Source of the DNA: Reticulascus tulasneorum | Taxonomy: Eukaryota; Ascomycota; Sordariomycetes; Glomerellales; Reticulascaceae | Direction: 5' to 3' | Length of the DNA: 64,000 nucleotides | NCBI GenBank assembly: GCA_001557505.1 | Contig: LSAX01000006.1 | Span: 2,666,001 to 2,730,000 of the forward strand | Shown here: piece after piece, positions 45,001-57,121 of the stretch | How the letters are laid out: every line of letters starts with the position of its first letter | Position numbering within the stretch: position 1 is the stretch's first letter | Translations under genes and position numbers: made by a program | The notes under the pieces: model-generated | The model's database searches: none | What the model saw: the letters and a program-made list of their open reading frames with translations, nothing else | Told to the model about the DNA's origin: nothing

Positions 45001-48000
45001 AGCACAGGATCGACTTTTGCGTCCGGCATGCTGGGACTTGCATGTTGTTGCAGATGGCGATTGTTTATGCTTTAAATGGCGGCTGCGGCTTGTGAAAGAT
45101 GAAGCAGTGGGCACGGCACAGGGAGATCCTGGGGGCTTTAGGTCTGGCCCTGAGCTGTGAGGCAAGCTGACGTAGGGTGCCGCACACAAAAAATAAAGCC
45201 CGTGGTTTTAAATATTATGGAAGATTCTCATTCCTTTGGTATGTATTTCAATTCATCAGACAAATTGGTCGCACTTTGCGCGCATTTACGCGTTGGTGGG
45301 TGGGATGTAGCCAATTTCAGCAGGTTTCAAGCCACGGAGCGAGAGCCGCCCCAAGAAGAAAAAGAAAACTATCAGGAGAAGAAAAAAAAAAGATTGAAAT
45401 TGAAAAACGAATATCAAAACTGTTGCGAATGAGCGGCCCGGAAGCGTTGACACCGTCGATCTCCAAAATGACATGGCGTCGACTTTGCGAACCACACCTC
45501 GAAAAGATGGTGGGGGCAGGGGGTGTGCCATTTGGTGATGGCTGTCCCTTTTCCAGCTTGGGATGGTTGGCCGACAGGCCTCACTACTGGAAGGAAAAGA
45601 AGCCTGTCTTATCAAAGAGGCCACACTCCTTTTTCCTTAGAATCGACACTCCCCCTTGCCATCCAACCATTTCTCGATGGAGCCATCCAGTAATGGTCGC
45701 CTGCGAACAAATGCCAGCAAACCAACCCCATTTCAAAAAGCACATGTGATTGTCCCAGGAAAGCTTCTGGCGTTGGCTCGACTGCCGCATCGCATCGCCT
45801 GTGCAACGTCATGCTGTTCACCTGGCCCATCCCTTTCCAGAAGCCTTACGATCCCAGCCTATCGGTATTGCAACACCACATCCAGGCGGAGGAGGCATCG
45901 GAGTCAGATGCCAGACTCCATTTGCGATTCGCGAACTCTCTATTGGAATTCTGTGTCAGATGCACTGACCCTACGACACCAGTCCGAAGAAACAACCGGC
46001 CAATGATCTCGTCACGTTGTGTCGGTGACTCTGGACGCTTGGCTCTCGAGCAAGGAGGCCCCTATCATCCCCTATTTTCAGGGGACATGCCCGCTGCACT
46101 GAATGGAGGCGGCCTCTCTGAGCCTCAGCGAACCAGGTCCATCGCTGCGCTGTCGTGGGCATGGCAAAAGCACAGCTGAGCATTGCGTTTCATCTATTCT
46201 CCCGAATTACTCGTCTTTCTAGGGATGCATCTACCGCACTGTACGCACTTTGCCTCCGTCGCAATGCGATATCCTGGCCGAGCTGGATACAGAGGGCCAT
46301 CTCGCGCCCGGTCGCAATCGCGAAATATGGGGGCCAGCCTCGGCGACCAGTGTCGTCGGCAAGCCACACGTACCCCGATCGTGGCTGAGTCAGTCCACGT
46401 GACCTCGGGCGGCTTCGCCACCTCCAGACTGTCGGGTTCCGGGATTTTGCCGCCCTTTTCGCATCCACGATTCACTGCGAATTCCCGTCCATCGTTCCCT
46501 CGCTTTCCATCTACTGACAAATGGCCACCGATTCCTCATTTACGATCGCAGTACTTCCAAACATTCAGGAACGTTTAAACCGACACCCCATGGCATGTAC
46601 CTGGCCGATTTGAAATGACGCATACCCTTACATCATGTGTCGGCCTTAGGCGCAACGCGTGGAGTGGCTGAGGCATTTCGGGCATCAACTTTTTCGACCG
46701 CCCGCCTAAACCCCGATGCCCAAATCGATGGAACAACTCGTCGTTGTTCACTCACCTTCTCGGATTATCCTTCACCTCGGGCAAGCGCCGTCTCATATTG
46801 GCCAGAATGGGGGGAGGCGAAGAGTCACGCGCCTTGTATTTGGCAGTTCTCCCGCGTTTCATCGAGCGATGACTCACACCTTGGAATTGCTGTGAATTCT
46901 CGCACACTGCCGTGGCAGACTCCGGAGCTTCCTGCCCACCATTCGCCCTGCGAACGAGCATTGCCACTCTCCGCATGCGATATCCTCTTCTCACAGGCGA
47001 CAAAGGTGGTGACGACTCTTCCTCGTCGTTGTTTGAATGGTCCAGGGACTCATTTTTGCCCGTCTCGTTCTCCTCGCTTCCACTGTCCTTCCTAGTTGAA
47101 CATGGCTGAGCAGGCAGCAGTCACTTGCCAGATTGGCAGCGCTTCGGCGTTTTAGCCTGCTCCGGAAGTCCATTCATATCAAACTTCCGTTTTCCTTGTC
47201 TTCTTATTCGTACACTGGGCCTCGAATTCTTTTGTTATTGCTGGGGTTGGTGCGGCCCCTTGTTCACATGTCAGGGGAGTAATATCATGGACCCAGCCAT
47301 TTGGATTCCCCCTTGGACCGGCTGATGCAGAATTTTTCCATCTGAACAGGGATATTGGCCCGCGGACCGCCTCATTCTTGGTAGGCAACCTTGTTTACGT
47401 TTGCTTGCCTCCATGCACATACAATCCTGGCCTCACTTGCGTGGGGGGCATGCACTCTTGTGTTCCGCGACGTGAGGCTGATTTCGGGTCTTAACCACAC
47501 ACCCGACGACGATCCATCACAGTTTTACATGTTCACGACGATGAGTCTTCCGCGATGCTACTGGATGGGCCCGACAGTTCCGGCGCACTGGGTAAATGCT
47601 AGGGGCTGTGCTTGGAGTCTGGAGATGTCGATGCTGTGCGACGACTCACGAACCGATCTCCAAGTGGCTCTTGAACGACAACCAAGGCTTGTGCCCGAGC
47701 CAAAGATGGCTGGTCAGTGGCATCGGTGAAAGGAAGGTCACATGCTGACGACGATGACTCTTCGATGCGTGAAACATCGGTCTTCATCTCTCCTCGAAGG
47801 GGAACCATATTCGAGACTCCCGAGGCATTCATGATGACGACAGTGACCATCCTTTTGCCTCGACTCGCCTCGTTCCAGCTGCCTAAGGCTTCATCGAGGA
47901 CACTACCCTGCTGCCACGCGTGCTGGCAATGGTGGCGTCGAGGAGAGATGCTGCAACCCGGAGGCCTAAGGCTAACAGGAAGGTTGCAATGGACGTATCC

Positions 48001-48618
48001 ATTGTCACCAGGCCATCACAACTTTAACAAAATATGAGCAAAGTCCTTCGTGACTTTTATGTCCCTATGAGTCATCCTCACGCGCCGCATGCTCTCGGCT
48101 CCTTGTGTGCTTGATGTACCTAGTATTCGGCAGATCAGCAAGCCTCTGGACTGATGGGCTTCGGTCAGCCACACGTTTACTGAAAGGGACGATAGTCACA
48201 ACAGTCTCCTCGGCTCATTGGTCTCTTGGAAATGGTGCGAAGAAGTCCATGTTCTTTTGATATCGACCCTTGCTATACAATCTGTAAGGGCCAAAGGGTA
48301 GCTACTGGCTGTGGCAGCTATGTACAGTGTGGGAGCTGGTACCAAGGTGATATGGGAAACCTGTAGCGCTAGCAGGAAATTTAGAAAGAGACGTCAATCA
48401 CCGTGAGAATAAGAAAATGTTGATGAAGCTATCTAGAACGCCATGAATACTCCGTAAGGGCTTTAGTAGCTCTTTACGAAAGCCTGCTCTGCCAACTATC
48501 CCATACAATCAAACTCTTCTCCTGCCAGCCCCCGATTTACTGTCTGTGAAAGACCACATCTCAAAATGTTACAATTTATCATGTTCTACAGCGCATGCTT
48601 AGCCTGCAAACAGAGTCC

Positions 48619-50482
48619 TTACAAACTTAGAAGTCTCTCATGTTGATGCTCAAATATCATCTGCGAGCCGAAGCGAGGCTCAAGTCGAAGATTCAGGTAC
48701 CCTTCACTGCCCTTCTTCGGATACGTATCAAGGTACCTGTATCCCTCCTTTTTGCTTGCCTCTTCTTCCCAAAACGATACATCGAAGTTGTATACAATGC
48801 ACGCAAGAGTCTTGCGCAATACCTGCCGGGCAAGACTATCATGGCGATGTTGTTAGAGTCAGGCCGTTCCGGAGGGTTCGCGACTTACTATTGCCCGAGG
48901 CATGTGCGTGTTCCTGTCCCAAACATCACCGCTCCGTGCCTAGCTTTCTTTGCTTCCGGACTGTTGCCGAGCCAGCGCTCTGGCTTGAATGTGGTTGGGC
49001 CTGGGTAGAGTCGAGGGTCGGCTGCGAGGTTTTGCAGCGTGAAGCTCATGCTGGCCTGTGACATGTCAGCCTATTCCCCGTCTTGCTGTCGGGAATGACA
49101 CTATATGATGCATGCGTACCATGGGTGGGATTGCGGTGCCTTGGTAGTTGACAAACTCGGCAATCTGTCTGGGCTGGCGATGCCACGCAGGTGCGCTGAG
49201 ACGGGTAGACTCTCTGCAAATCGCGTCCTTCGATATCCGTTAGGCAGAGTCACGGAAGTACCGGTCCGGGTTATGGATTAGAAACTTACAAGGTACGGGA
49301 GCTGCAGGACTTTCGGGTCATGCCACACCTGATGGCCATACATACCAAGGTCCAAAGTATCAAGCTCTGCGCGGAGTTTCCGGATACAATCTGGGTTTTG
49401 GATCATGTGATGGAGCAAGAATGTCAAGTTGCTGAGGAGCGACTCGTTGCCGATGAAGATGGCTTGCGCCGACTCGTGGATCACGATCTGCCTGTCACCG
49501 AGTCCGTGCCAGAGACGGGCGAGGACGCTTTGATGGATGGCTTCTTTGTGGCCGACGGGATCGCCTTTGATGATGTGCTTGAGGTGAGTGTTCACAAGCT
49601 GCGACGCACCTGTCAGTGGGACCGAACCTGTCTCAGTCGTGAATGGGGAGCATACCTTATCAAGCCAGCCGAGAGGCGAGAAACGGCGCAGAGCAGGGAA
49701 GATATCAAACATTCTCTTCACCGGAGGCATTGCTCTCAATACAGTCGCCAAGTCAATTGCACTGAAGGCTCGAGTAGAGTCGTGCACTGCGGCTAAATCA
49801 CGGGCTTTCAAATATCCTGCGTCTTCCCCGACGAGATACGACACCATAACGTCGTTTGTGAAAGCCCAGATGTAGTGAGTTGCGTTAATAGCCCCTCCAC
49901 TCATGGCAGCAGAGGCAAACAGAGCATGTAAACTATCGAGGTGCGTGTTCATCGTCGTCGCCGAGAATCTCGCCAGTGTCTGCCCGGTGAATAGGGGCTG
50001 GATGATCGACTTCCTCTCCATGTGTCTTTGCGGACTGGCAAGTCCACCAAGAAGCTTTCCCAACAAACCATAGTAGTTGTCGCACTTGTTTAAGTCGGCA
50101 CGTTTGTGGAGGTCAAGGCAAAACTCATGGTCGGCGAAGTGCACCTCATTAGGACCAATACGGACAACAGGACCTTTTTTTGGCAGCTTCGGTCAGCTAT
50201 CTCATATCGCGAGACGGATAAGTGAAAGAGGGTAGAGAGAGTAGTGTCCTTACCATATTTCTGGTGAAGTTCATGAAGATTCTCAAGCCAGTCGTTCCTA
50301 ACCAGCACGTGGTATGCTTCGTACAACTTTGTGACTGCTGCGAGAGTCGGGCCTGGGAGCTTGGAGAGTGGACTTATGAAGAGGCGATATATCGATTTGA
50401 GTGCGACGAAGAGGAGTAGCAGGAGCTGGAGTGCGACTGCACCCTCGAGGGCTGAGAAGGCGTGGAAAGTTCGGATATACAT
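48619..50482 (-). CDS. Cytochrome P450 monooxygenase (trichodiene-oxygenase/CYP58-like general type)
   Basis: The model is complement(join(48619..48835, 48889..49055, 49120..49227, 49290..49598, 49656..50173, 50254..50482)), 515 aa, six exons with all phases consistent. An N-terminal membrane anchor (LQLLLLLFVALKSIYRLF) and a Pro hinge (LSKLPGP) place it in the ER. Landmarks: KYGPVVRIGPNEVHF, the K-helix ExxR in CRESTR (Glu358-Arg361), the PERF-like FKPERW, and the haem-binding FGTGTRTCLG with its Cys near residue 441. The I-helix segment FIGNESLL deviates from the usual AGxET. The 57-bp intron 49599-49655 has no stop and keeps the frame, so its removal is inferred from its GTATGC donor, CTGAC and CGCAG. 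It oxidises an unknown, probably secondary-metabolite, substrate. Confidence 0.88.
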
Positions 50483-52243
50483 GGTGGGAAATGTTTTATA
50501 CTAGGAAGGCTGAGGAGGAGTGTAGGAGAGTTGAGGTTAGCTGAAAGATGGGAAGAGACCTGGCTCGCAGAGAGAGACACGGGTGCGTGGTTCTTTCTTA
50601 TATGGCCGTTTTTGGTCCTGACTACCCCGTTGGTGGCTTGTGCCGATTCATTTGATAACTATCGCTTTGGTGCTGATTATTACCTCATTGTTCATCGACT
50701 CTTTCGGTGATGGTTGTCTTTGCTGTCATTCATTGCATCACTTGGTGCCGGCTACTGACATCATAATTGGCTGTCCTCCTGATGGTGGCTGCTGCTGTTG
50801 GTAGTTCTCTAGATATGGCTTGAGGTGTTCTGGTTTCCGACTGGATGATTATGGCGGGCCATTATATAGTCTATCTTGGTGGTTTGATCGTGGACCCTCG
50901 ATTGGGTAGCCGGCTGTTCGCAACCAACATGTGATGGTTCGTGGCGTTCGCTGTCAACCAACATGGTGGTGGCTCGTGCCGTGCCGGTGCTACGGTGTGG
51001 TTGAAGGAGTTAATTGGCAGGGCTATGGACAGGGGTAACGGAGAAACTACCGGGACAGCGAAGGAATTACGAGTCTGAACGGAGGAGTTACGAGTCAAAA
51101 CGAAGGAGGCCCGAAACCAAACGAAGGAGTCAGGCTTCCCGCGGCAAGACTGACTGATGTATCCGTCGCATCATCGGGAGAATACAACCAAACAAGTCCC
51201 CGATGCTGCAGCCCGGCTTGAGGCTTAGGAGTGCGAGTTCGATTGAAACGAGATAAGGCTTGGTGGCTACCAATGTTCCGCATCGCCGCGAAGCGCGGGC
51301 CATCTGTATTGGCGCCGATGGGTCGCTTACCCTGCGTTCTATGTATGTGAGCTCCCAATGCAGCGGGCTCTCGTGGTGCATGTATTGAGACAAGTCCGAC
51401 ACCGGAAGAAGTCGCTAGGCGCGTCAGCTGGATTTATTTTAGTCGTGGAGGTAGGATCTTTCGCCAGCCTCATTATATCACAGGAACGGTAGGAGCTAGG
51501 TTCTATACGTTTTGTCTACGGTTACATTCTGGGATTTACAATGGAGACTTTCGAAAATGAAACACACTTATCCCTTGCAAATCTAAGCAGGATCTCTCTG
51601 AGCCACCCTTTGGGGCTTTCATGGAACGAGTTCGACTCGTAGTTCCTCAACAACGAGGCTGGCCGAGCGAACCGCGCAACCATGCACGGATTACTCTAGC
51701 TTGCACAGTTCGTCTTTACGGCGTGTGCCAGTCCGCGGGCTTGCGACAAGATATCGAACTGGCATGTTCAATAGCGCCAAGGCCCGAAGAAGGCATCGCC
51801 GGATTCGTTCAGTTGTGGCCCAACCCCCACGCTAACCGTCTTCGAGCCCTCAACCACAATCCAAATATATTGGGAACACTAAGCCTATCCAAGTGGTGGG
51901 GGCTGTAGACAAAGAACGCTCCGAGCTGACGCTTGGCTACCACTTTCTCATCTTCGCTCTTGGATCCTCGACGTGAATTTTTTGGGATTTCGGCTCCTCA
52001 TGTCGAGTTACCTGGAAACGAGCAGCTTTCTTGTCATGAAGATAGCTCTGTTTGGGAAGAGCCAGTGCCGCAGTTAGATACAAGGCCTGAAAGCGAATCA
52101 ACTCATCGTGGACTTTGTTACATGATATCAACAGATCAGGCAGGGTGTATTGTCTACATGTGTGAATTACAAGGACGCTTTGCTCCCGAATCTAGTTGAA
52201 CTTCGGGATCCTACTTAGGTCCATCAAATGTATTTCTGTCCCA
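50483..52243. other. Intergenic between P450 and lectin genes, with a short 21-bp tandem repeat
   Basis: Holds the P450 promoter and the lectin gene's 3' end. Frames at 51621-51908 and 51933-52199 (plus) are weak and unsupported. The tandem repeat at 51060-51122 is listed separately. Confidence 0.4.
51060..51122. repeat. Imperfect 21-bp tandem repeat, three copies
   Basis: Units at 51060-51080, 51081-51101 and 51102-51122 share the core GAAGGA...TACGAGT...AAC with a few substitutions; the next bases begin a fourth. Just upstream, two CAACCAACATG-containing segments (around 50920-50985) also look like a diverged duplicate. Confidence 0.75.
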
Positions 52244-52808
52244 CTAGCAGCTCAAATTCCCATTGGTGTTGACGATCTCGTTGACGGAGTCTGTAACATG
52301 AGTACTAGGAATTAAACGCTGGCTGTATGGTCGCACTTACTCAGGTTAACGGCATATGCATGGTTGGTTCCATCATTCCGAACGCAAGTAACTCCAAGAA
52401 AGAGAGTATTACCGGCAGCCGGGCTTAGGGAATTAATGTCGCAGGAATTGAGAAAGTTGCCACTAGAGAGCGACACTGTTAGTATGTATTTCAAAATAAG
52501 ATAAGCTGGCTAGCAATGCTGCCTTGTTACTTAACAGATCTGTCGTAACACGGAAATGAAAGCGGCAAAGCGTCGTGAGAATGTACTTACTTTCGAGCTG
52601 GGACAATGTTTCCGTTGTCGTTTCGAAAACAGCGGTTGAGGCCGAGGAAGGCCGAAGTAAATGATCCATCAGTCTTTTTGCAGCTGCAGCCCATCACGCC
52701 CGCTTCAGCCTTGTTGATGATTATTTTGCAGTCATGACAACTATTAAGAAACCCCGCAGATGCGGTGGTAGTCAACAGGAAAGCGGCGATGACGGTCGGA
52801 ATGTGCAT
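52244..52808 (-). CDS. Secreted cyanovirin-N homology (CVNH) lectin
   Basis: The model is complement(join(52244..52290, 52341..52462, 52591..52808)), 128 aa. Introns are 50 bp (GTAAGT, ends TACAG) and 128 bp (GTAAGT, CTAAC, ends CTCTAG); the phases fit. A signal peptide of about 18 residues (VIAAFLLTTTASA) precedes a mature chain of about 110 residues built of two similar halves, each opening with FLNSC and each ending in an LN-containing strand; the last half closes with VNTNGNLSC, as in CVNH domains. Such domains bind high-mannose-type glycans. There are eight Cys, including HDC and GCSC beyond the pairs usual for the fold. No other domain is fused to it. The role may be in wall, recognition or defence; none is shown by the sequence. 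Confidence 0.85.
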
Positions 52809-54215
52809 ATTGATCAGCGGACAATGGGGAAGAAGTAGAACTTTACTGTAGAAATATATGGTCCGATGTTGATGAGTTTCTTGACTTCTTGAGCAATATC
52901 GACCTTGGGGCCTCTTATATACTTTTCTCAACTTGGCTTCAAGGTTGTCATGAGTTAAGCAACAGTCCTGAGGGGGTAAGCAACAGTCCTGAACGTGTCA
53001 AGCCTTTCAAGACTCCAGATCTTTAGTACAAACAAGGATACCGAACGTGATGCCCGCACAGTCCACAACTGCCTGTTGCCAGGTCTCTGTTGGGCTATTA
53101 TGTGGCCTACTATTTTGGCAAAGGGACAAACCAGGAAACAGGAGGTAAGAGCTGTAAAGCTAGAGTCGCAGCGATCTTACGCCAAGTCAAGCCGGCTTAC
53201 CTTACTCACAGGCTTAAAACGGTAAATTTCCTTCTTGAGATATAATTTCTAGAAACATTTTTTATTTCCGACCGACACCCGCCCGGGGCGGGTCCGCCTC
53301 ATTGCCAAATCCAGCATGTATGCTTGTATCATACGCCTGTCGGCTTACGTACGTGACGCAGAGTCAGAGCCAAAATTTCTGACCGAGCATTTCATCAGCT
53401 ATGGAAGTGCTACTTGTATCATTGTTGGTTCGCTAGCGGCTTCCAGTGCCACCTCTGCTCAGTTTGCGGCCCGGGCCTGGCGGGCTGTAAACATTGCTCA
53501 AGCTAAACTTAGTCGTATGGCAAAGGGAAGACTGGGACAAGTCCTCCAATATGGTTGAAAATGCTCGAATATTCTTTAGATCGTGGCGCAGTTGCGAAAG
53601 GGCTTAATATGTAGAAGCATGTGAGCGCTGTTTTCGAAGGGGGTGCAAGAGGAGAGGATGTTTCTCTCTTGGGACAGCAGTGTCACTCCCAAATGCTCCC
53701 ACCCTGAGAAGGCCCGAGAGAAGACATCCCAGGAGAGTCGTAAAACCACAAATGACGAGTTCTCCAAGCCATCCAACTTAAAAAATGAGGAGACTTAGCT
53801 GGATAAGCCCATGCCTGTGAGTCAATCTTATTGTAGTCTGGAGCCGTTCTGATGAGTTAAAGAGGTGTCTGCCCCCGCAATTGCATCGGGAGACACTGAT
53901 GACTCTTAAAATCATATTTCCAGGACTGGTGACGAGGAATCCATAAGAGGCTTAAGAAACGAAGTCGTGGTGAAGTACTCTGGCATGGGCTTTGAACCAG
54001 ACCAAATGATGATGACATATATGTAATTACACTTCAACAGTCACATAGCCCAATAATTCACAGTATTGTTTGTTGGGAAATTAGAAGGAAAGAATACCAG
54101 ATTAGCAAAGTAGAAATATTTCTTAAGGGAAAGTATTGATTGTTGCAGGCTGAGTTTCAGGCTTCTACAGTCGGCCTGATGATACATATATATCTATAAT
54201 GATTACCATGTTTCC
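52809..54215. other. Intergenic between lectin and GHKL ATPase genes
   Basis: 1.4 kb with the lectin promoter and the ATPase 3' end, fairly AT-rich near 53950-54200. One 80-codon plus-strand frame (53316-53558) has no support. Nothing else recognised. Confidence 0.35.
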
Positions 54216-57121
54216 TTAATTCGGCCACTCAATTTCAACGCGCCGCCGTTTCCGGGTCTCTTCAAGTAAGTTCTCCGTGTTCAGGATCCCAATCACGGCT
54301 CTAATGTTCTCGGAGCTGACGGCCTCATACCAGCGGTCTCTATTAATACTGAACATATCCAGACTATGAAGTGGTCCCACAAGAGCTGAAAAGGTATATG
54401 AGCAGGAAATCACTTGGAAGATTGTGCACAAACTTACCAAAAAGCCCTGCTGCTTCTCTTTCGGCAGCGTTGTCGCGGGCTGCAATTTCTGCGGCGGAAA
54501 GCACCTTGACAGGTTCCTCCAAAACCGATATCTGGGCCAGCGAATTTGCAGGCACGGTCGAAGATTCTGGTTCTGGTGACGACGAACTCCTATTGCCGGG
54601 GACCATATCGCTATCATCACTGACAGGACCTGGCGTTTTCTTTGGCTTTGAGCGCTTTGCGGCTGGGCTTGACTGTGAAGAGCCGTTGGAATTTCTTAAG
54701 GTTGTCATGCTCGGCTGCCTATGACCCGTTTGCGTATGTTGCGTCGAGGATTGGAGCCTAGGGAGACGATTCGTCCGTCGAGCCTCCGTCAAGACAACGA
54801 AAGAACGAGGTTCGGACGGTACCAGGAGTACAAAAAAGTACCCTTCATCCTCCGCCAGTCCAGTGATCATGTTATTCCCCTCGGAAATGGGCAGCGTGCC
54901 AACTTGGCAAGTAGACTGACGGCTAGGTTGACCAGTTTCGGCCATTCGGCCAGGCCCCAAAACATTTTCCACTACCAAGCATGACATCTTCTCTGTGAGA
55001 GCTATAGGAGGTCAAATTGAGTTCAAAACGCAAGAAAAGGAGCTGGAAAACGCACCATCTTCTGCCACTAGCAAATCGTCCCTGCGGTGCGAGCATAAAG
55101 AAGCATTGTGACACTGGATCTCGATTAGGGTGTCCTTGTTCCATCCGGAATCAACAGGCCATGCCAAGCCCAATCTTGGACTATCTGGATAAGTGTTTAC
55201 TTCCAACCCCTCAACTCGCAAATAGTTGAGGAGTCGCTGCTCTGCCCGGCTCGTCTCCAGCCGCCTCTGCCATTCTCCAGTTCTCGTCTCGTCTTGTTGA
55301 AACATTTCGTGGGGCAACTGCTCCAACGCATCAGAAAAGAGCCTCTTGACGGTGTGGAAGATTATGTCAGCGTCTCTCAGATCTTCAGCGAGGCCCAACT
55401 CTTGGATCGCACCCTCGCTGGTGAGCCATCTATCGTGAACCTTGAAGACTCGGCCGTGTGCAGAGTAGAACAGCTGGAGAAGAAGTTGGCCTGCCTTGAC
55501 GAATTCGATGGCCATGCCATCCGTCTGGGGACAAGCTCGTAGACAGGCCCGGAGGAGTCTGATAACGGACCTCGCAAACCTGTTTGGCGGCGCCAGGACT
55601 GGATCTGATGCCATGAAACGCCGGTGTTCCTCTTCTTCTGCGGTTCGCACGAGGCCGTTCTCGAACAGAATGGACCAGTAGGATTGCTTCAGTTCAACTC
55701 CTTCGTATCCGAGGCCTTGGATAACATAGTTGAGTCTCGAGTTCTAGAAAATATCATCAGCACATTGACTAGAATGTTATCCCCTTGTATCAAATATACC
55801 TTGCTTCTCTCCTCGCTCGAATAGTACCACTTGCCCGAGAAAGGCTCTCCAAAGAGATACTCTTTGAGCCTGCATGCCGTCTCAATCTTGATGATTCGTT
55901 TAGCCCCCCAGACGTCCGCGTATGCCGGCTCCTCTGTATTGAGCATGTTGCTCAGTTCTTGTATCAGCTGCGGCTGGGCGACTACTACCTTGCTCCAAAT
56001 TGCGAGGATCGCTTTAGACTCTTCGATGGCTCCAATTACAGATTGTCTCTCACGATTAGTTGTTCCCGTAGAGAAGTTATATCCAAACTTCAGCGGCATG
56101 TTGGTTACGCTCGCTGAGTACGTTGGGCTGGATTCGTCGAGCAAAAGCCCTTTAAGGTAAATTTTTCCGCGGAGGCGTGGGTCGATGAGAAGATCACCAT
56201 GGCTGGTTGTAATGATCCCTGCATTCTCGACATCCTGGAGGAATAGAGCAGCTTCAGTCCAAGCCTCAAAGTCCTCTCTTCGTACGAGCTCACGTTTAAT
56301 CGACTGGCCCCACTGATTTCGGCCTCTGTGTCCCTCCCCAATGATGAACTGTACATCTCCTTCGGCCCTGACGGTAAAAGGAACAAGGCTCTTATCACAC
56401 TGCTTCTGAGATTGCTCCCCAGCCTTGCGAATGCTCTCGGGCGACATGCGACGAAGACGTGCGACAAGTTTTCCACTGGTGGTGAAGTTGAACTTCCAGT
56501 TGAATCCACCAGAGCGGCAGCGAACGCTATGATTCTGTGGGCCACGCATCAACACCAGCAGTGCCAGTTTCAACCCTTCACCGTGAGCACCCGCTTGGTG
56601 TTCATCGTGTGCTTTGGTTGTACTGCCGAGGTCGAGGTGCTCGGGCTGAAGGGTTGCTCTTCGGTTGGTGATGTCGATGCTGCCCTCGCCGTCGCGGGCT
56701 TTGAAGAGAATATACCCCAACCACTGTTTGGGCTCGGATCGGGGATGCAGCACTTTGAACAAGATCTCAGTGTTACGGCCCGAGGTCTTCTCTTCTCGGA
56801 CTACATGAAAATCGTGTTCGGCAAGGCCGAACGACTTAATGATGCCATCTCGCCTATACGAAGTTAACGTCAAAGGACCCGAAGATTCTTTGCTGTTGAA
56901 TTCCTCGCGACCTACCAGTTCTGCACAAGTTCACGGAAAGCCTCCCGTGGCTTCCACTTTGTGTAGTTTGCACGGATAGAGAAATTTATCGTTAAGCTCT
57001 GACCAATGGAGCGGAGAGTCAACTCCGGCTCATATTCATACCCGCTGTCGTCATCATCTGAAGATAGTTTAATCGCGGCGTCTTCTATGGGATTGGGGGC
57101 GGATTGCGCGTAGAAGGCCAT
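54216..57121 (-). CDS. Large GHKL-family ATPase (gyrase/Hsp90/histidine-kinase/MutL fold), function unknown
   Basis: The model is complement(join(54216..54385, 54438..55001, 55056..55743, 55800..56853, 56916..57121)), 893 aa. Four introns of 52-62 bp, all phases consistent. The N-terminal domain shows the Bergerat N-box (AFRELVQN, Glu64 and Asn68), then an ATP lid GEG (160-162, in QAGAHGEGLKLAL); strand 2 contains DITNRRATLQPEH. No kinase, topoisomerase or Hsp90 domain follows. The rest is an uncharacterised helical and mixed region (REDFEAWTEAALFLQDVENA, then ELSNMLNTEEPAYADVWG), a middle with HRRFMASDPVL, and a Ser/Pro/Lys-rich stretch (AAKRSKPKKTPGP) before the last exon, which ends in a basic patch (EETRKRRRVEIEWPN). 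MORC-like and other GHKL proteins act as ATP-driven clamps; by analogy a nuclear clamp role is possible. No signal peptide or membrane span. Confidence 0.8.

Larger units (their letters stand above)
38680..48618. promoter_or_regulatory. 9.9-kb gene desert upstream of the 416-aa protein gene
   Basis: No supported gene. Many overlapping frames of 60-210 codons (longest 43965-44597 plus) lack family resemblance, consistent composition or splice partners. Local features: GTCCAGT repeats near 39530-39565, GGAT repeats at 41429-41455 and an (AGTG)n tract at 42051-42080. Composition is mixed, not AT-rich, so RIP-degraded transposons are unlikely. Because it is the promoter side of the 416-aa gene, it could be a long regulatory region or a non-coding RNA locus; neither can be shown from sequence alone. 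Confidence 0.4.
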
